A stretch of 64,000 bases of DNA from Actinomycetes bacterium (GTDB lineage: Bacteria > Actinomycetota > Thermoleophilia > Solirubrobacterales > 70-9). The notes beneath the pieces are model-generated. The model saw only the letters and a program-made list of their open reading frames with translations, ran no database searches and was not told where the DNA came from. Of this stretch, positions 43,857 through 52,114 are shown piece after piece; position 1 is the stretch's first letter; each line of letters starts with the position of its first letter. A program made the position numbers and the translations under genes. The stretch covers positions 1-64,000 of the forward strand of contig BOKP01000001.1 of assembly GCA_016861045.1 (NCBI GenBank). The letters run 5' to 3'.

Positions 43857-44806
43857 TCGTCGCCGGGGTGGGCGCAGAGCCCGTTCTCGTGGTCGACGAG
43901 GACCCCGGCGCGGGCGGTCGGGTCGGCCGCCGCGCGGAGCCGTCCGGCCCGCTCGCCGAGCGACTCGAGGCGGCCGCGGGTGGTCGCGTCGAAGCCGGTC
44001 GGCCGCTCGCCGCGCGCCAAGGCCGGATCGAGGAAGTGGTTGGTGTGAACGAGAACGCCGGCCGCGCCGGGCTCGAGCACGCCGAGCCCGGCGGGGGAGA
44101 GCTCGAGGCAGCGGGCGCTCGCCCGCTCCCCGTCCCAGGCGACGACGGTAAGCACCGTCGAGGCCGAGACTGCCGCCGAGGAGGCGATCGCGGTCGCCTC
44201 CTCGATCGTCGCCGCCTCGTCGAGGATGCGGCGGGCGACGACGTGGACCGGCACGCCGGGCCGGCCGCCGTCGTCGCGGTGGTGGAGGATGTTGAAGTGG
44301 AGGCCGAGCCCGGCGCCGTTGACGCCGACTTTGCCGACGATGCCGTGCTCGGTGAAGAGGTGAACGGCGTGGCCCGGGCCGGGCTCGAGCTCCAGCAGCA
44401 CGGTCGACTCGCGCAGGCGCTCGTACCAGTCCCACGTCTGGATCGTCCGTGGCGGCCCGCCGCCCGGCGGGGCGACGGCGAAGGTCGAGCACTCGCCGGG
44501 CGTCGTGGCGCCGGCGGCCGCCAGCACCTCGGTTCGCGCGTTGAGCGCGCCCGCCTGCCAGCGCTCGAGGCCGGCGCCGGCCGCGATCCCGCCGATCTCG
44601 GCGGCGATCGCCGGAGCCCACTCCTGCGTCCGGCGCAGCGCCCCGGCGCCGACCTCTCGCCGCAGCCCGGCGCCGGCGCCGCTCGCCGCGAAGAGCCGCT
44701 CGTACGCTCCCCAGGCGGCGACGATCCGCTCGCGGTGGGCCGCGCCGATCTCGAGGCCGCGGGCGTGGGGGTCGGTCGCGACCGCGTGGAAGCGTTGGAT
44801 CGTCAT
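43733..44806 (-). CDS. C45-type autoproteolytic peptidase/acyltransferase
   Basis: The 357-residue protein resembles acyl-CoA:6-aminopenicillanate acyltransferase-like (C45/IAT) Ntn-hydrolases. The likely self-cleavage Cys is in TTPGECSTFAVAPP, followed by TIQTWDWYERL and GKVGVNGAGLGLHFNILHHRDDG. ATG at 44806 is chosen. It acts on amide bonds; the substrate is unknown. Its last codons adjoin the truncated arsC. Confidence 0.82.
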   Translation of the reverse strand: MTIQRFHAVATDPHARGLEIGAAHRERIVAAWGAYERLFAASGAGAGLRREVGAGALRRTQEWAPAIAAEIGGIAAGAGLERWQAGALNARTEVLAAAGATTPGECSTFAVAPPGGGPPRTIQTWDWYERLRESTVLLELEPGPGHAVHLFTEHGIVGKVGVNGAGLGLHFNILHHRDDGGRPGVPVHVVARRILDEAATIEEATAIASSAAVSASTVLTVVAWDGERASARCLELSPAGLGVLEPGAAGVLVHTNHFLDPALARGERPTGFDATTRGRLESLGERAGRLRAAADPTARAGVLVDHENGLCAHPGDDQPAGWRSATLATIALDVAGARVLAHRGGPCAVSAGGWAAA

Positions 44807-44829
44807 GGCGGCGGGACCCGACCGTCCGG

Positions 44830-45735
44830 TCAGCCGGCGGCGAAGCCCTCGCGCCAGGAGGGGATCGCGGGCCGCCAGCCGAGCTCGGCCTTCGCCTTCG
44901 CGTTCGCCGCGCCGCGGAGGTCGGTCATGAAGGCGACCCCGTAGGCGCCGACCATCGGCCGGGCGAGCCAGGCGGGAAGGCGCCGGGGCCGCGGGCCGCC
45001 GCGGGCCGCGGCGAGAGCCGGAAGCCACTCGTCGACCGTGGCCGGGTCGTCGTCGACGACGTTGAAGACGCCGCTCGGCCCCCCCGCCAGCGCGGCGACG
45101 ATCGCGGCGGCGGTGTCGACGGCGTGGACGAACGAGAACGTCGAGCTGCGGCCGCGGCGGTGCAGGATCGGCATCCGGCCGCGGGCGGCCATCCGGCCGA
45201 ACCCGCCGTCGGGCGCGAACATCGTCCCCTGGCCGTAGAGCTGGCCGAAGCGGAGGACCTTGCCGCCGGCCTCGAGCGTGAGCCGCTCGAGCTCGGCGAT
45301 CGGCGCCGCGGCGGCGGTCAGCGGATCGGCCGGATCGTCGCGGAGCGGAACGTCCTCGGCGGCGAGCCCTTCGCCGGGGACGTTGACGAACGCGATGCTC
45401 TGGGCGACCAGCTCGGCGCCCCCGGCCGCCGCGGCGGCCTCGATCAGGATCCGCGTGCCCTCGGTGCGCAGCCGGTTGGTGGCGGCGAACTGGGCGGCGA
45501 CGTCGCCGCGGCCGGCCTCCTTCGGGATCGCCGTCGCGAGGTGGACGATCGCCTCGGGCCGCCAGTCGCGGGCGAGGGAGACGACCCGGTCGCGGTCGAG
45601 CAGGTCGACGGCGAGCGTGTCCTCGGCGTCGCCGGGGGTCCGGGCGAAGCCGCGGACCTCGTGGCCGGCGGCGCGAAGCGCCGGCATCGCCGCGCGGCCG
45701 AGCACCCCGGTGGCGCCGGCGACCGCGACCCGCAT
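44830..45735 (-). CDS. NAD(P)-dependent sugar epimerase-like SDR
   Basis: The 301-residue extended SDR has VAGATGVLGRAAMPAL, HLATAIPKEAGRGD and a substrate domain. The classical YxxxK is not clear (PIAELERLTLEAGGKVLRFGQLYG), so it may be an atypical SDR that binds NAD without the usual catalysis. It lies 23 bases upstream of the C45 gene. Confidence 0.82.
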   Translation of the reverse strand: MRVAVAGATGVLGRAAMPALRAAGHEVRGFARTPGDAEDTLAVDLLDRDRVVSLARDWRPEAIVHLATAIPKEAGRGDVAAQFAATNRLRTEGTRILIEAAAAAGGAELVAQSIAFVNVPGEGLAAEDVPLRDDPADPLTAAAAPIAELERLTLEAGGKVLRFGQLYGQGTMFAPDGGFGRMAARGRMPILHRRGRSSTFSFVHAVDTAAAIVAALAGGPSGVFNVVDDDPATVDEWLPALAAARGGPRPRRLPAWLARPMVGAYGVAFMTDLRGAANAKAKAELGWRPAIPSWREGFAAG

Positions 45736-45742
45736 CGCGGCC

Positions 45743-45853
45743 TCAGCCCCGGGTCTCGCCGGACATCTGGTAGCTGACGTACCAGGCGATGTGGCGGACG
45801 GCGCCGAGGCCGATCGCGGCGGGGGTCAGGAAGTGCCCGAGCACGCGTCCCAT
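45743..45853 (-). CDS. Unlisted 36-residue protein
   Basis: An ORF too short for the track reads MGRVLGHFLTPAAIGLGAVRHIAWYVSYQMSGETRG. It ends seven bases before the epimerase start on the same strand and has an amphipathic or weakly hydrophobic helix. Support is position and sensible composition; no family known. Confidence 0.4.
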   Translation of the reverse strand: MGRVLGHFLTPAAIGLGAVRHIAWYVSYQMSGETRG

Positions 45854-45927
45854 CTCGAGCGGGAGTCTACCCGCAGCGCCGGCCCCCGCCCGCGGATCGG
45901 CCCACCCCTCCACCTAGACTGGCCGCC

Positions 45928-47172
45928 ATGCAGATCGGGATCGTAGGGCTCGGATACGTCGGCCTGCCGCTCGCCGTGGCCTTCGCGGAGGCCGGCCACC
46001 GGGCGGTCGGCTACGACGTCGACCGCGACCGGGTCGAGCGGCTCGGCCGCGGGGAGAGCGACGTCGAGGACGTCCCCGCGGCGACGCTGTCGGGCCTGGG
46101 CGAGCGCTTCATCGCGACGGCCGATCCGGCCCCGCTCGCCGACTGCGACGCGATCGTGGTCTGCGTGCCGACGCCGCTCGCCGCCGAGCGCGAGCCCGAC
46201 CTCGCCCACGTCCGCGCGGCCGCCGGGACGGTCGCATCGGTCCTGCGCGCGGGGCAGCTCGTCGTCCTCGAGTCGACGACCTACCCGGGAACGACGCGGG
46301 AGGAGCTGCTGCCGCCGCTCGAGCACGGCGGCCTCGAGGTCGGCCGCGACTTCTTCCTCGCCTACTCGCCGGAGCGGATCGACCCGGGCCGGGGCGCGCA
46401 CGCGATCGCGACCACCCCGAAGGTCGTCGGCGGGCTCACCCCGGCCTGCCTCGAGCGCGCCGAGCGCCTCTACGCCGAGATCTGCGACGAGGTGGTCGCG
46501 GTCTCCTCGCCGGAGGCCGCGGAGCTCTCGAAGCTGCTCGAGAACACCTTCCGCTCGGTCAACATCGCGCTCGTCAACGAGCTCGCGCAGCTCACCGACC
46601 GGACCGGGGTCGACATCTGGGAGGTCATCGACGCGGCGTCGACGAAGCCGTTCGGCTTCATGCGCTTCGATCCCGGCCCCGGAATGGGCGGGCACTGCCT
46701 GCCCGTCGACCCCTTCTACCTCGCCTTCGAGGCGCGCCGCCACGACTTCGCGGCCGAGTTCGTCGAGCTCGCCGGCAAGATCAACCAGTCGCAGCCGCTG
46801 TTCTGCGTCGGCAAGGTCCAGCGCGCGCTCAACGACCGCGGCAAGCCGGTGAAGGGCTCGCGGGTGCTGCTGGTCGGCGTCGCCTACAAGTCCGGGGTGG
46901 CCGACCTGCGCGAGTCGCCGGCGCTGAAGATCATCGACCGCCTGCGCGAGCTCGGCGCCGAGGTCGCCTACCACGACCCGCACGTGCCGTCGCTGCCCGA
47001 GCGGGGGCTGGAGTCGGTCCCGCTCGCCGCCGCCGCCGACGTGGACGCGGCCGCGATCGTCACCGCCCACGACGGGGTCGACTACGGCGCGCTGGTCGCG
47101 GCGGCGCCGCTGGTCGTCGACTTCCGCGGCGTCACCAGAGGGCTCGCCGCCGACAACGTCGTCCTCCTCTGA
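45928..47172 (+). CDS. UDP-N-acetylhexosamine 6-dehydrogenase (nucleotide-sugar dehydrogenase)
   Basis: The 414-residue enzyme has IGIVGLGYVGLPLAVAFAEAGH, ESTTYPGTTRE, the ELSKLLENTFRSVNIALVNE region, catalytic Cys in GMGGHCLPVDPFYL and LLVGVAYKSGVADLRESPALK. It oxidises the C6 of a UDP-sugar to a uronic acid; the GHC-PVDP and YK features favour WbpA/WecC-like GlcNAc/ManNAc enzymes over UDP-glucose. Likely for surface polysaccharide. Confidence 0.92.
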   Translation: MQIGIVGLGYVGLPLAVAFAEAGHRAVGYDVDRDRVERLGRGESDVEDVPAATLSGLGERFIATADPAPLADCDAIVVCVPTPLAAEREPDLAHVRAAAGTVASVLRAGQLVVLESTTYPGTTREELLPPLEHGGLEVGRDFFLAYSPERIDPGRGAHAIATTPKVVGGLTPACLERAERLYAEICDEVVAVSSPEAAELSKLLENTFRSVNIALVNELAQLTDRTGVDIWEVIDAASTKPFGFMRFDPGPGMGGHCLPVDPFYLAFEARRHDFAAEFVELAGKINQSQPLFCVGKVQRALNDRGKPVKGSRVLLVGVAYKSGVADLRESPALKIIDRLRELGAEVAYHDPHVPSLPERGLESVPLAAAADVDAAAIVTAHDGVDYGALVAAAPLVVDFRGVTRGLAADNVVLL

Positions 47173-47176
47173 GCCG

Positions 47177-47863
47177 GTGCCGCTCGGCCGTCGCAACCAG
47201 CTTCGCGCCTTCGAGGACCGCCTGACCAGGGTGCTGGCCCCGGTCGCCGGCGCGATCACCGCCGCGGTCCTGCTCGGCGAGGGGGCCCGCCGCTACCGCG
47301 GCCGCCTCGCCGCCCGCCATCCCGAGGACACCCACCTGCTGCCCCGGGCCGAGTCCCCCGCGGAGGCGCTCGAGGTCGCCGGGCTCGCCTCCCAGGATGC
47401 CGTCCGGGTCGCGGTCAGCGGCTACCGCTCGGCCTCGCGGGCCGAGGTCGCACTGTTCAACATGTTCGCCGGCTTCGTCGGCGTGTCGCTGTTCATCCGC
47501 GTCTCCACGCTCGGGGTGCGGGAGGGCTGGTGGGGAGGCAACGTGCGCCTCGGCGGCCGCCACATCCATCACTTCGTGCCCGGCATCCTCGTCGCGTTCT
47601 GCTCCGGCGCCGGGGCGCTGATCAGCGACGACGAGCGGATCGAGACGACGCTCGCGATCCCGTTCGGGATCGGCGTCGGCCTCACCTTCGACGAGGCGGC
47701 CCTGCTGCTCGACCTCCGCGACGTCTACTGGAGCCGCGAGGGCGTGCTCAGCGTCCAGGTCTCGCTCTCCGTCGCCACGTTCCTCGGCGCCGTCATCCTC
47801 GGGATGCGGATGCTGCAGCGCGGCGAGACCCGCGCCGCCGAGCAGGGCCGGATCCCCGGCTGA
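47177..47863 (+). CDS. Integral membrane hypothetical protein
   Basis: The 228-residue protein has a basic N-terminus, an odd His-rich loop (GGRHIHHFVPGILVAF) and about four membrane helices. It starts at a GTG four bases after the dehydrogenase, so they are one transcript. Family seen in actinobacteria; role unknown. Confidence 0.75.
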   Translation: MPLGRRNQLRAFEDRLTRVLAPVAGAITAAVLLGEGARRYRGRLAARHPEDTHLLPRAESPAEALEVAGLASQDAVRVAVSGYRSASRAEVALFNMFAGFVGVSLFIRVSTLGVREGWWGGNVRLGGRHIHHFVPGILVAFCSGAGALISDDERIETTLAIPFGIGVGLTFDEAALLLDLRDVYWSREGVLSVQVSLSVATFLGAVILGMRMLQRGETRAAEQGRIPG

Positions 47864-47955
47864 GCGGCCGACCCGTCGTCGGGGCCGCGGCCGGCCGTCG
47901 TCCGCATCGTGAGAGCCGCTAGGCGTTTGCCCAGCAGGCTGCTAGGTTCGGGCCG

Positions 47956-48546
47956 ATGGCGAGCACGGAGGAGGCTCTTCGCCCGCCGCCCGCCGCCGGC
48001 CGGCGGGCGCTGATCGAGGCCGCGGTCCGGGTGGTCGGCGACGGCGGGCTGCGCCGGCTCACCTACCGCGAGGTGGCGCGGGAGGCGGGCGTCACCCAGG
48101 GGCTCGTCTCCCATCACTTCGGCTCGCGGGCGGAGCTGATCCGGGCCGCGCTCGAGCACGCATCGCGAACCTCGCTGGCGCGCTCGCCGATCGAGCCGCC
48201 TCCGGGCCGGCTCGAGGACCTCTCCGCCGGGCTCGCCGAGCGCGTCGCCGATGCTCCCGGCGAGGAGGCCTTCCAGTTCGAGATCGCCCTCGAGGCACGC
48301 CGCCGCGCCGATCTCGCCCCGCTCGCCGTCGAGCTCTACGACGGGTACCTGGAGGCGACCGCCCGCGCGCTCGACGCCGTCGACGTCCCCGGCGACCCCG
48401 ACCTCGCCCGGCTCGTCTTCGCCGCGATCGACGGCCTCGCCTTCCAGCAGCTCGTCACCGGGGATCGGGCCGGGACGACGCGTTCGCTGGCGATCCTGCA
48501 CGAGATGCTCGCCGTGGTCCGCGACCGCGGCGGCGAAAGGAGATGA
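47956..48546 (+). CDS. TetR-family regulator
   Basis: The 196-residue protein has an HTH (VVGDGGLRRLTYREVAREAGVTQGLVSHHFGSRAELIRAALEH) and a helical ligand domain. It lies one base upstream of the amine dehydrogenase-like gene, whose ribosome site is within its stop region, so it likely controls and shares its transcript. Confidence 0.9.
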   Translation: MASTEEALRPPPAAGRRALIEAAVRVVGDGGLRRLTYREVAREAGVTQGLVSHHFGSRAELIRAALEHASRTSLARSPIEPPPGRLEDLSAGLAERVADAPGEEAFQFEIALEARRRADLAPLAVELYDGYLEATARALDAVDVPGDPDLARLVFAAIDGLAFQQLVTGDRAGTTRSLAILHEMLAVVRDRGGERR

Positions 48547-48547
48547 G

Positions 48548-50641
48548 ATGAGCGCCTCCCGCTTCGACGTCCTCCTCGAGCCGATCGAGATCGGGCCCCT
48601 CACGGCCCGGAACCGGTTCTTCCAGGTCCCGCACTGCAACGGCATGGGCTACCGGGACGTGAGCGCCCACGCCGAGATGCGCGCCGTCAAGGCCGAGGGC
48701 GGCTGGGCCGTGATCTGCACCGAGCAGGCCGAGATCCACCACAGCTCCGAGATCACGCCGTTCATCGAGCTGCGCGCCTGGGACGATCGCGACCTCCCGG
48801 CCATGGCCCGGATCGCCGAGCGGATCCACGACGGGGGCTCGCTGGCCGGGATCGAGCTCTGCTACAACGGCATGAACGGGCCGAACCTCTACAGCCGGGT
48901 CGCGCCGATGGGCCCAGCGCACCTGCCCGTCGCCACCTTCACCGCCGATCCGGTCCAGGCCCGGCGCATGGACAAAGGCGACATCGCCGACCTGCGCCGC
49001 TGGCACCGCGAGGCGGTGCGGCGCTCGCTGACCGCCGGCTACGACCTCGTCTACGTCTACGCGGGCCACGCGCTCGGCGGCATCCACCACTTCCTCTCGC
49101 CCCGCTACAACGACCGCACCGACGAGTACGGCGGCCCGATCGAGAACCGGATGCGCCTGCTGCGCGAGGTGCTCGAGGACACGATCGAGGAGGCCGGCGG
49201 CCGGGCCGCGGTCGCCTGCCGGATCACGGTCGACGAGCTGCTCGGCGACGAGGGGATCACCCGTGCCGAGATCGGCGAGGTCGTCGAGGCGCTCGGCGAG
49301 CTCCCCGACCTCTGGGACTTCGTGCTCGGCAGCTGGGAGGACGACTCGGTCACCTCGCGGTTCGGCGAGGAGGGCGACCAGGAGGCCTACGTGCGCGGGC
49401 TCAAGGCGCTGACCACCAAGCCGGTCGTCGGCGTCGGCCGCTTCACCTCCCCCGACACGATGGTGCGGATGGTCCGCTCCGGGGTCCTGGACCTGATCGG
49501 CGCCGCCCGCCCGTCGATCGCCGACCCCTTCCTGCCGAAGAAGATCGAGGAGGGCCGGCTCGAGGACATCCGCGAGTGCATCGGCTGCAACATCTGCGTG
49601 TCGGGGGACTTCACCGCGACTCCGATCCGCTGCACCCAGAACCCGTCGATGGGCGAGGAGTGGCGGCGCGGCTGGCACCCGGAGCGGATGCGGCCGCGCG
49701 GGACCGACGCCAAGGTGCTCGTGATCGGCGGCGGGCCGGCGGGCCTCGAGGCCGCCCAGGCGCTCGGCAAGCGCGGCTACGAGGTGATCCTCGTCGAGGC
49801 CGACCGCGAGCTCGGGGGGCGGGTCCGGCGGGAGGCGAGGCTTCCGGGGCTGTCGGCCTGGATCCGCGTCGTCGACTACCGGGTCGGGCAGATCGAGCGG
49901 CTCGCGAACGTCGACGAGGCGCGCGACGAGGTGACCGCCGACGAGATCCTCGCCTACGACTTCGACCACGTCGCGATCGCGACCGGGTCGCGGTGGCGCG
50001 GCGACGGCGTCGGCCGCCACCACACCCGCCCGATCCCGCTCGACTCCGGGCTGCCGGTGCTGACCCCGGACGACCTGATGGCCGGCGAGCGCCCGGCGGG
50101 CCGGGTCGCCGTCTATGACGACGACCACTACTACATGGGCGGCGTCCTGGCCGAGCTGCTGCGAGCCGAGGGCCGCGAGGTGACGCTCGTCACCCCCGGA
50201 GCCTGTGCGTCGAGCTGGACGGCGGCGACGATGGAGCAGCACCGGATCCAGGCGCGGCTCTTGGAGCTCGGGGTTCGGATCGAGGCCTCGCGAGCGGTGA
50301 TCGCGACCACGGCGCGGGGCGTGGCGACGAGCTGCGTCTTCACCGGCTCCGAGCGCGAGATCGACTGCGACGCGGCGGTGTTCGTCACCGCACGCCTGCC
50401 CGAGGAATCGCTCTACCGGGAGCTCCTCGACCGCCGTGACGAGTGGGCGGACGCCGGCCTGCGGACGGTCAAGGCGGTCGGCGACTGCTGGTGTCCGGGC
50501 ACGATCGCCGCCGCCGTCTGGGAGGGCCACCGCTACGCCGAGGAGCTCGACGAGCCCGAGGCCGACGCCGCGCTGCCGCTCCGCGAGGTCACCGAGCTGG
50601 CCGACGCGGGGGCCGCCGTGCGGCTTCGGGCGCCGGCCTGA
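48548..50641 (+). CDS. Dimethylamine/trimethylamine dehydrogenase-like flavoprotein
   Basis: The 697-residue protein has an FMN barrel (1-380), a [4Fe-4S] site CIGCNICVSGDFTATPIRC, and an ADP/FAD domain (VLVIGGGPAGLEAAQALG). VPHC places Cys30 where TMADH forms 6-S-cysteinyl-FMN. Residue 60 is Gln, as I recall for dimethylamine dehydrogenase, where TMADH has Tyr60; YAGH keeps the Tyr169/His172 pair. The C-terminal C-TQN-x-GEE-RRGWHPE block is TMADH-like. It should demethylate a secondary amine. AGGAG overlaps the TetR stop. Confidence 0.88.
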   Translation: MSASRFDVLLEPIEIGPLTARNRFFQVPHCNGMGYRDVSAHAEMRAVKAEGGWAVICTEQAEIHHSSEITPFIELRAWDDRDLPAMARIAERIHDGGSLAGIELCYNGMNGPNLYSRVAPMGPAHLPVATFTADPVQARRMDKGDIADLRRWHREAVRRSLTAGYDLVYVYAGHALGGIHHFLSPRYNDRTDEYGGPIENRMRLLREVLEDTIEEAGGRAAVACRITVDELLGDEGITRAEIGEVVEALGELPDLWDFVLGSWEDDSVTSRFGEEGDQEAYVRGLKALTTKPVVGVGRFTSPDTMVRMVRSGVLDLIGAARPSIADPFLPKKIEEGRLEDIRECIGCNICVSGDFTATPIRCTQNPSMGEEWRRGWHPERMRPRGTDAKVLVIGGGPAGLEAAQALGKRGYEVILVEADRELGGRVRREARLPGLSAWIRVVDYRVGQIERLANVDEARDEVTADEILAYDFDHVAIATGSRWRGDGVGRHHTRPIPLDSGLPVLTPDDLMAGERPAGRVAVYDDDHYYMGGVLAELLRAEGREVTLVTPGACASSWTAATMEQHRIQARLLELGVRIEASRAVIATTARGVATSCVFTGSEREIDCDAAVFVTARLPEESLYRELLDRRDEWADAGLRTVKAVGDCWCPGTIAAAVWEGHRYAEELDEPEADAALPLREVTELADAGAAVRLRAPA

Positions 50642-50651
50642 TCGCGGCGCC

Positions 50652-50705
50652 CCCTGCCGACGGGGCCCGGCGCGTACCCGGGGCGGGGCCCGCCGCCGGG
50701 CAGGG
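50652..50705. terminator. Possible bidirectional terminator
   Basis: Arms ccctgcc (50652-50658) and ggcaggg (50699-50705) with further GC pairing inside lie between two convergent stops. Weakly supported but well placed. Confidence 0.35.
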
Positions 50706-51671
50706 TCAGCCGGCTCGTCGCAGGGCGATGCCGGTCAGGATCTCGCGGACGATCCGGTCGCCGACGAGCGCGGTCGGGTCGCGGGAGCCGACCGCGGTCG
50801 GGGCGACCTCGACGACGTCGGCGCCGACCAGCGCGAGGCCCGCGGCGCCGCGGCGGCAGGCACCGAGCAGCTCGGCCGAGGTCAGGCCGCCGGGCTCGGG
50901 AGTTCCGGTCCCCGGCGCGAAGGCCGGGTCGAGGGCGTCGACGTCGACGGTCATGTAGGCGGGGCCGGTGCCGATCGTCGCGACCGCGCGCCGCACCACC
51001 TCGTCGATCCCGCGCTCGCGGACGTCGTGGATGAAGAAGGAGGTGATCCCCCGCTCGCGCTGCCAGCCCATCTCGGCCTCGCCGGGCCAGTAGCCGCGCA
51101 GGCCGACCTGCACGTATCGCCGCGGATCCACGCAGCCCTCCTCGACCAGGAGCCGCATCGGCGTCCCGTGCGTGACCCGCACGCCGAGCTCGTCCTCGCC
51201 GGTGTCGGTGTGGGTGTCGAAGTGGATCAGGCCGAGCGGACCGTGCGCGGCGGCGCAGGCGCGGATCGCGGGCAGCGAGATCGAGTGGTCGCCGCCGAGG
51301 AGGAGGGGGAGGGTGTCGCTCGCGACCACCTCCGCGACGGTCTCCTCGACCGCCCGATGGGAAGCGGCGGCATCGAACGGGATCACCGGCGCGTCGCCGA
51401 AGTCGACGATGCGAAGCCGCTCGAAGGCGTCGACGCCGGCCTCGAGATGGGGGCCGTGCTCGACCCCCGCGGCCCGGATCGCGCGCGGCCCCCAGCGGGC
51501 GCCGGCGTCGAGGCCCGCGAGCCCGTCGAACGGCGCCCCGACGATCGCGACGTCGAAGTCCGCGAGCTCGGCCGCGTCCTCGGTCAGCGGCAGCCCGCCG
51601 TAGGTCAGGATCCCGGCGAAGTCGGGCTTGTATCCGTGCTCCCGCCAGCGCCGGCTCGGGTCGAAGATCAT
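50706..51671 (-). CDS. Agmatinase/arginase-family ureohydrolase
   Basis: The 321-residue enzyme has the dinuclear Mn motifs GGDHS, FDTHTD and TVDVDALDPAFAPGTGTPEPGG. These hydrolyse guanidino compounds to urea. The substrate (agmatine, guanidinobutyrate, other) cannot be set from sequence. It converges on the amine dehydrogenase gene. Confidence 0.92.
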   Translation of the reverse strand: MIFDPSRRWREHGYKPDFAGILTYGGLPLTEDAAELADFDVAIVGAPFDGLAGLDAGARWGPRAIRAAGVEHGPHLEAGVDAFERLRIVDFGDAPVIPFDAAASHRAVEETVAEVVASDTLPLLLGGDHSISLPAIRACAAAHGPLGLIHFDTHTDTGEDELGVRVTHGTPMRLLVEEGCVDPRRYVQVGLRGYWPGEAEMGWQRERGITSFFIHDVRERGIDEVVRRAVATIGTGPAYMTVDVDALDPAFAPGTGTPEPGGLTSAELLGACRRGAAGLALVGADVVEVAPTAVGSRDPTALVGDRIVREILTGIALRRAG

Positions 51672-51726
51672 CCGTCCTCCCGGTCGATTGTGGAACCCGC
51701 CGCCAGCCTAGCCTGCGCGGCGCCCG

Positions 51727-51861
51727 GGCTCGCTCGAGAAGGGCAAGTTCGCCGACTTGATCGTCCTCGACAGGAATCTCCTCAGGGTCCCGGTCCGGGA
51801 GGTGTCCGACACCGAGGTCGAGATGACCATGGTCGGCGGCGAGATCGTCTTCGAGCGGTAG
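51727..51861 (+). pseudogene. C-terminal remnant of an amidohydrolase
   Basis: The frame GSLEKGKFADLIVLDRNLLRVPVREVSDTEVEMTMVGGEIVFER then stop matches the last residues of YtcJ/amidohydrolase-3 proteins (GK-ADL-VLD-DLL...V--T-VGG-VV). No upstream part is present, so only the tail survives. A strong hairpin follows its stop, possibly the old terminator. Confidence 0.75.
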
Positions 51862-51875
51862 CGGCGCACCGCTCA

Positions 51876-51910
51876 GACAGGAGCCCGCCGACGGTCGGCG
51901 GGCTCCTGTC
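51876..51910. terminator. Strong 16-bp perfect hairpin
   Basis: gacaggagcccgccga-cgg-tcggcgggctcctgtc is a perfect 16-bp stem with a 3-base loop, 14 bases after the amidohydrolase remnant stop. No T-run follows. The bases from here to 52114 hold no supported gene. Confidence 0.75.
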
Positions 51911-52114
51911 AGCCACGGGTCATGATCGCTCCGCCGCGCGATCGTGCGCCGACGATCGTCGCCGGGACGAGCGGTGCGCCGCCGCGGCGGCCGCGTCCGG
52001 CGCAGCGGCCAGATGGCCGACCCCGATTCCCGGCGAGCGCTCCGCGGAACGCTCGCCGCCGTCGAGCAGGTGGCATCGGCGCGCAGCGGTCGCCCCCGGC
52101 GCCCGGGGCCGGCC

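Noticed and set aside
51911-52114. Possible small ORF (MADPDSRRALRGTL...)
   Set aside because: The frame continues as a shadow of the IclR gene, with no ribosome site or recognised family.
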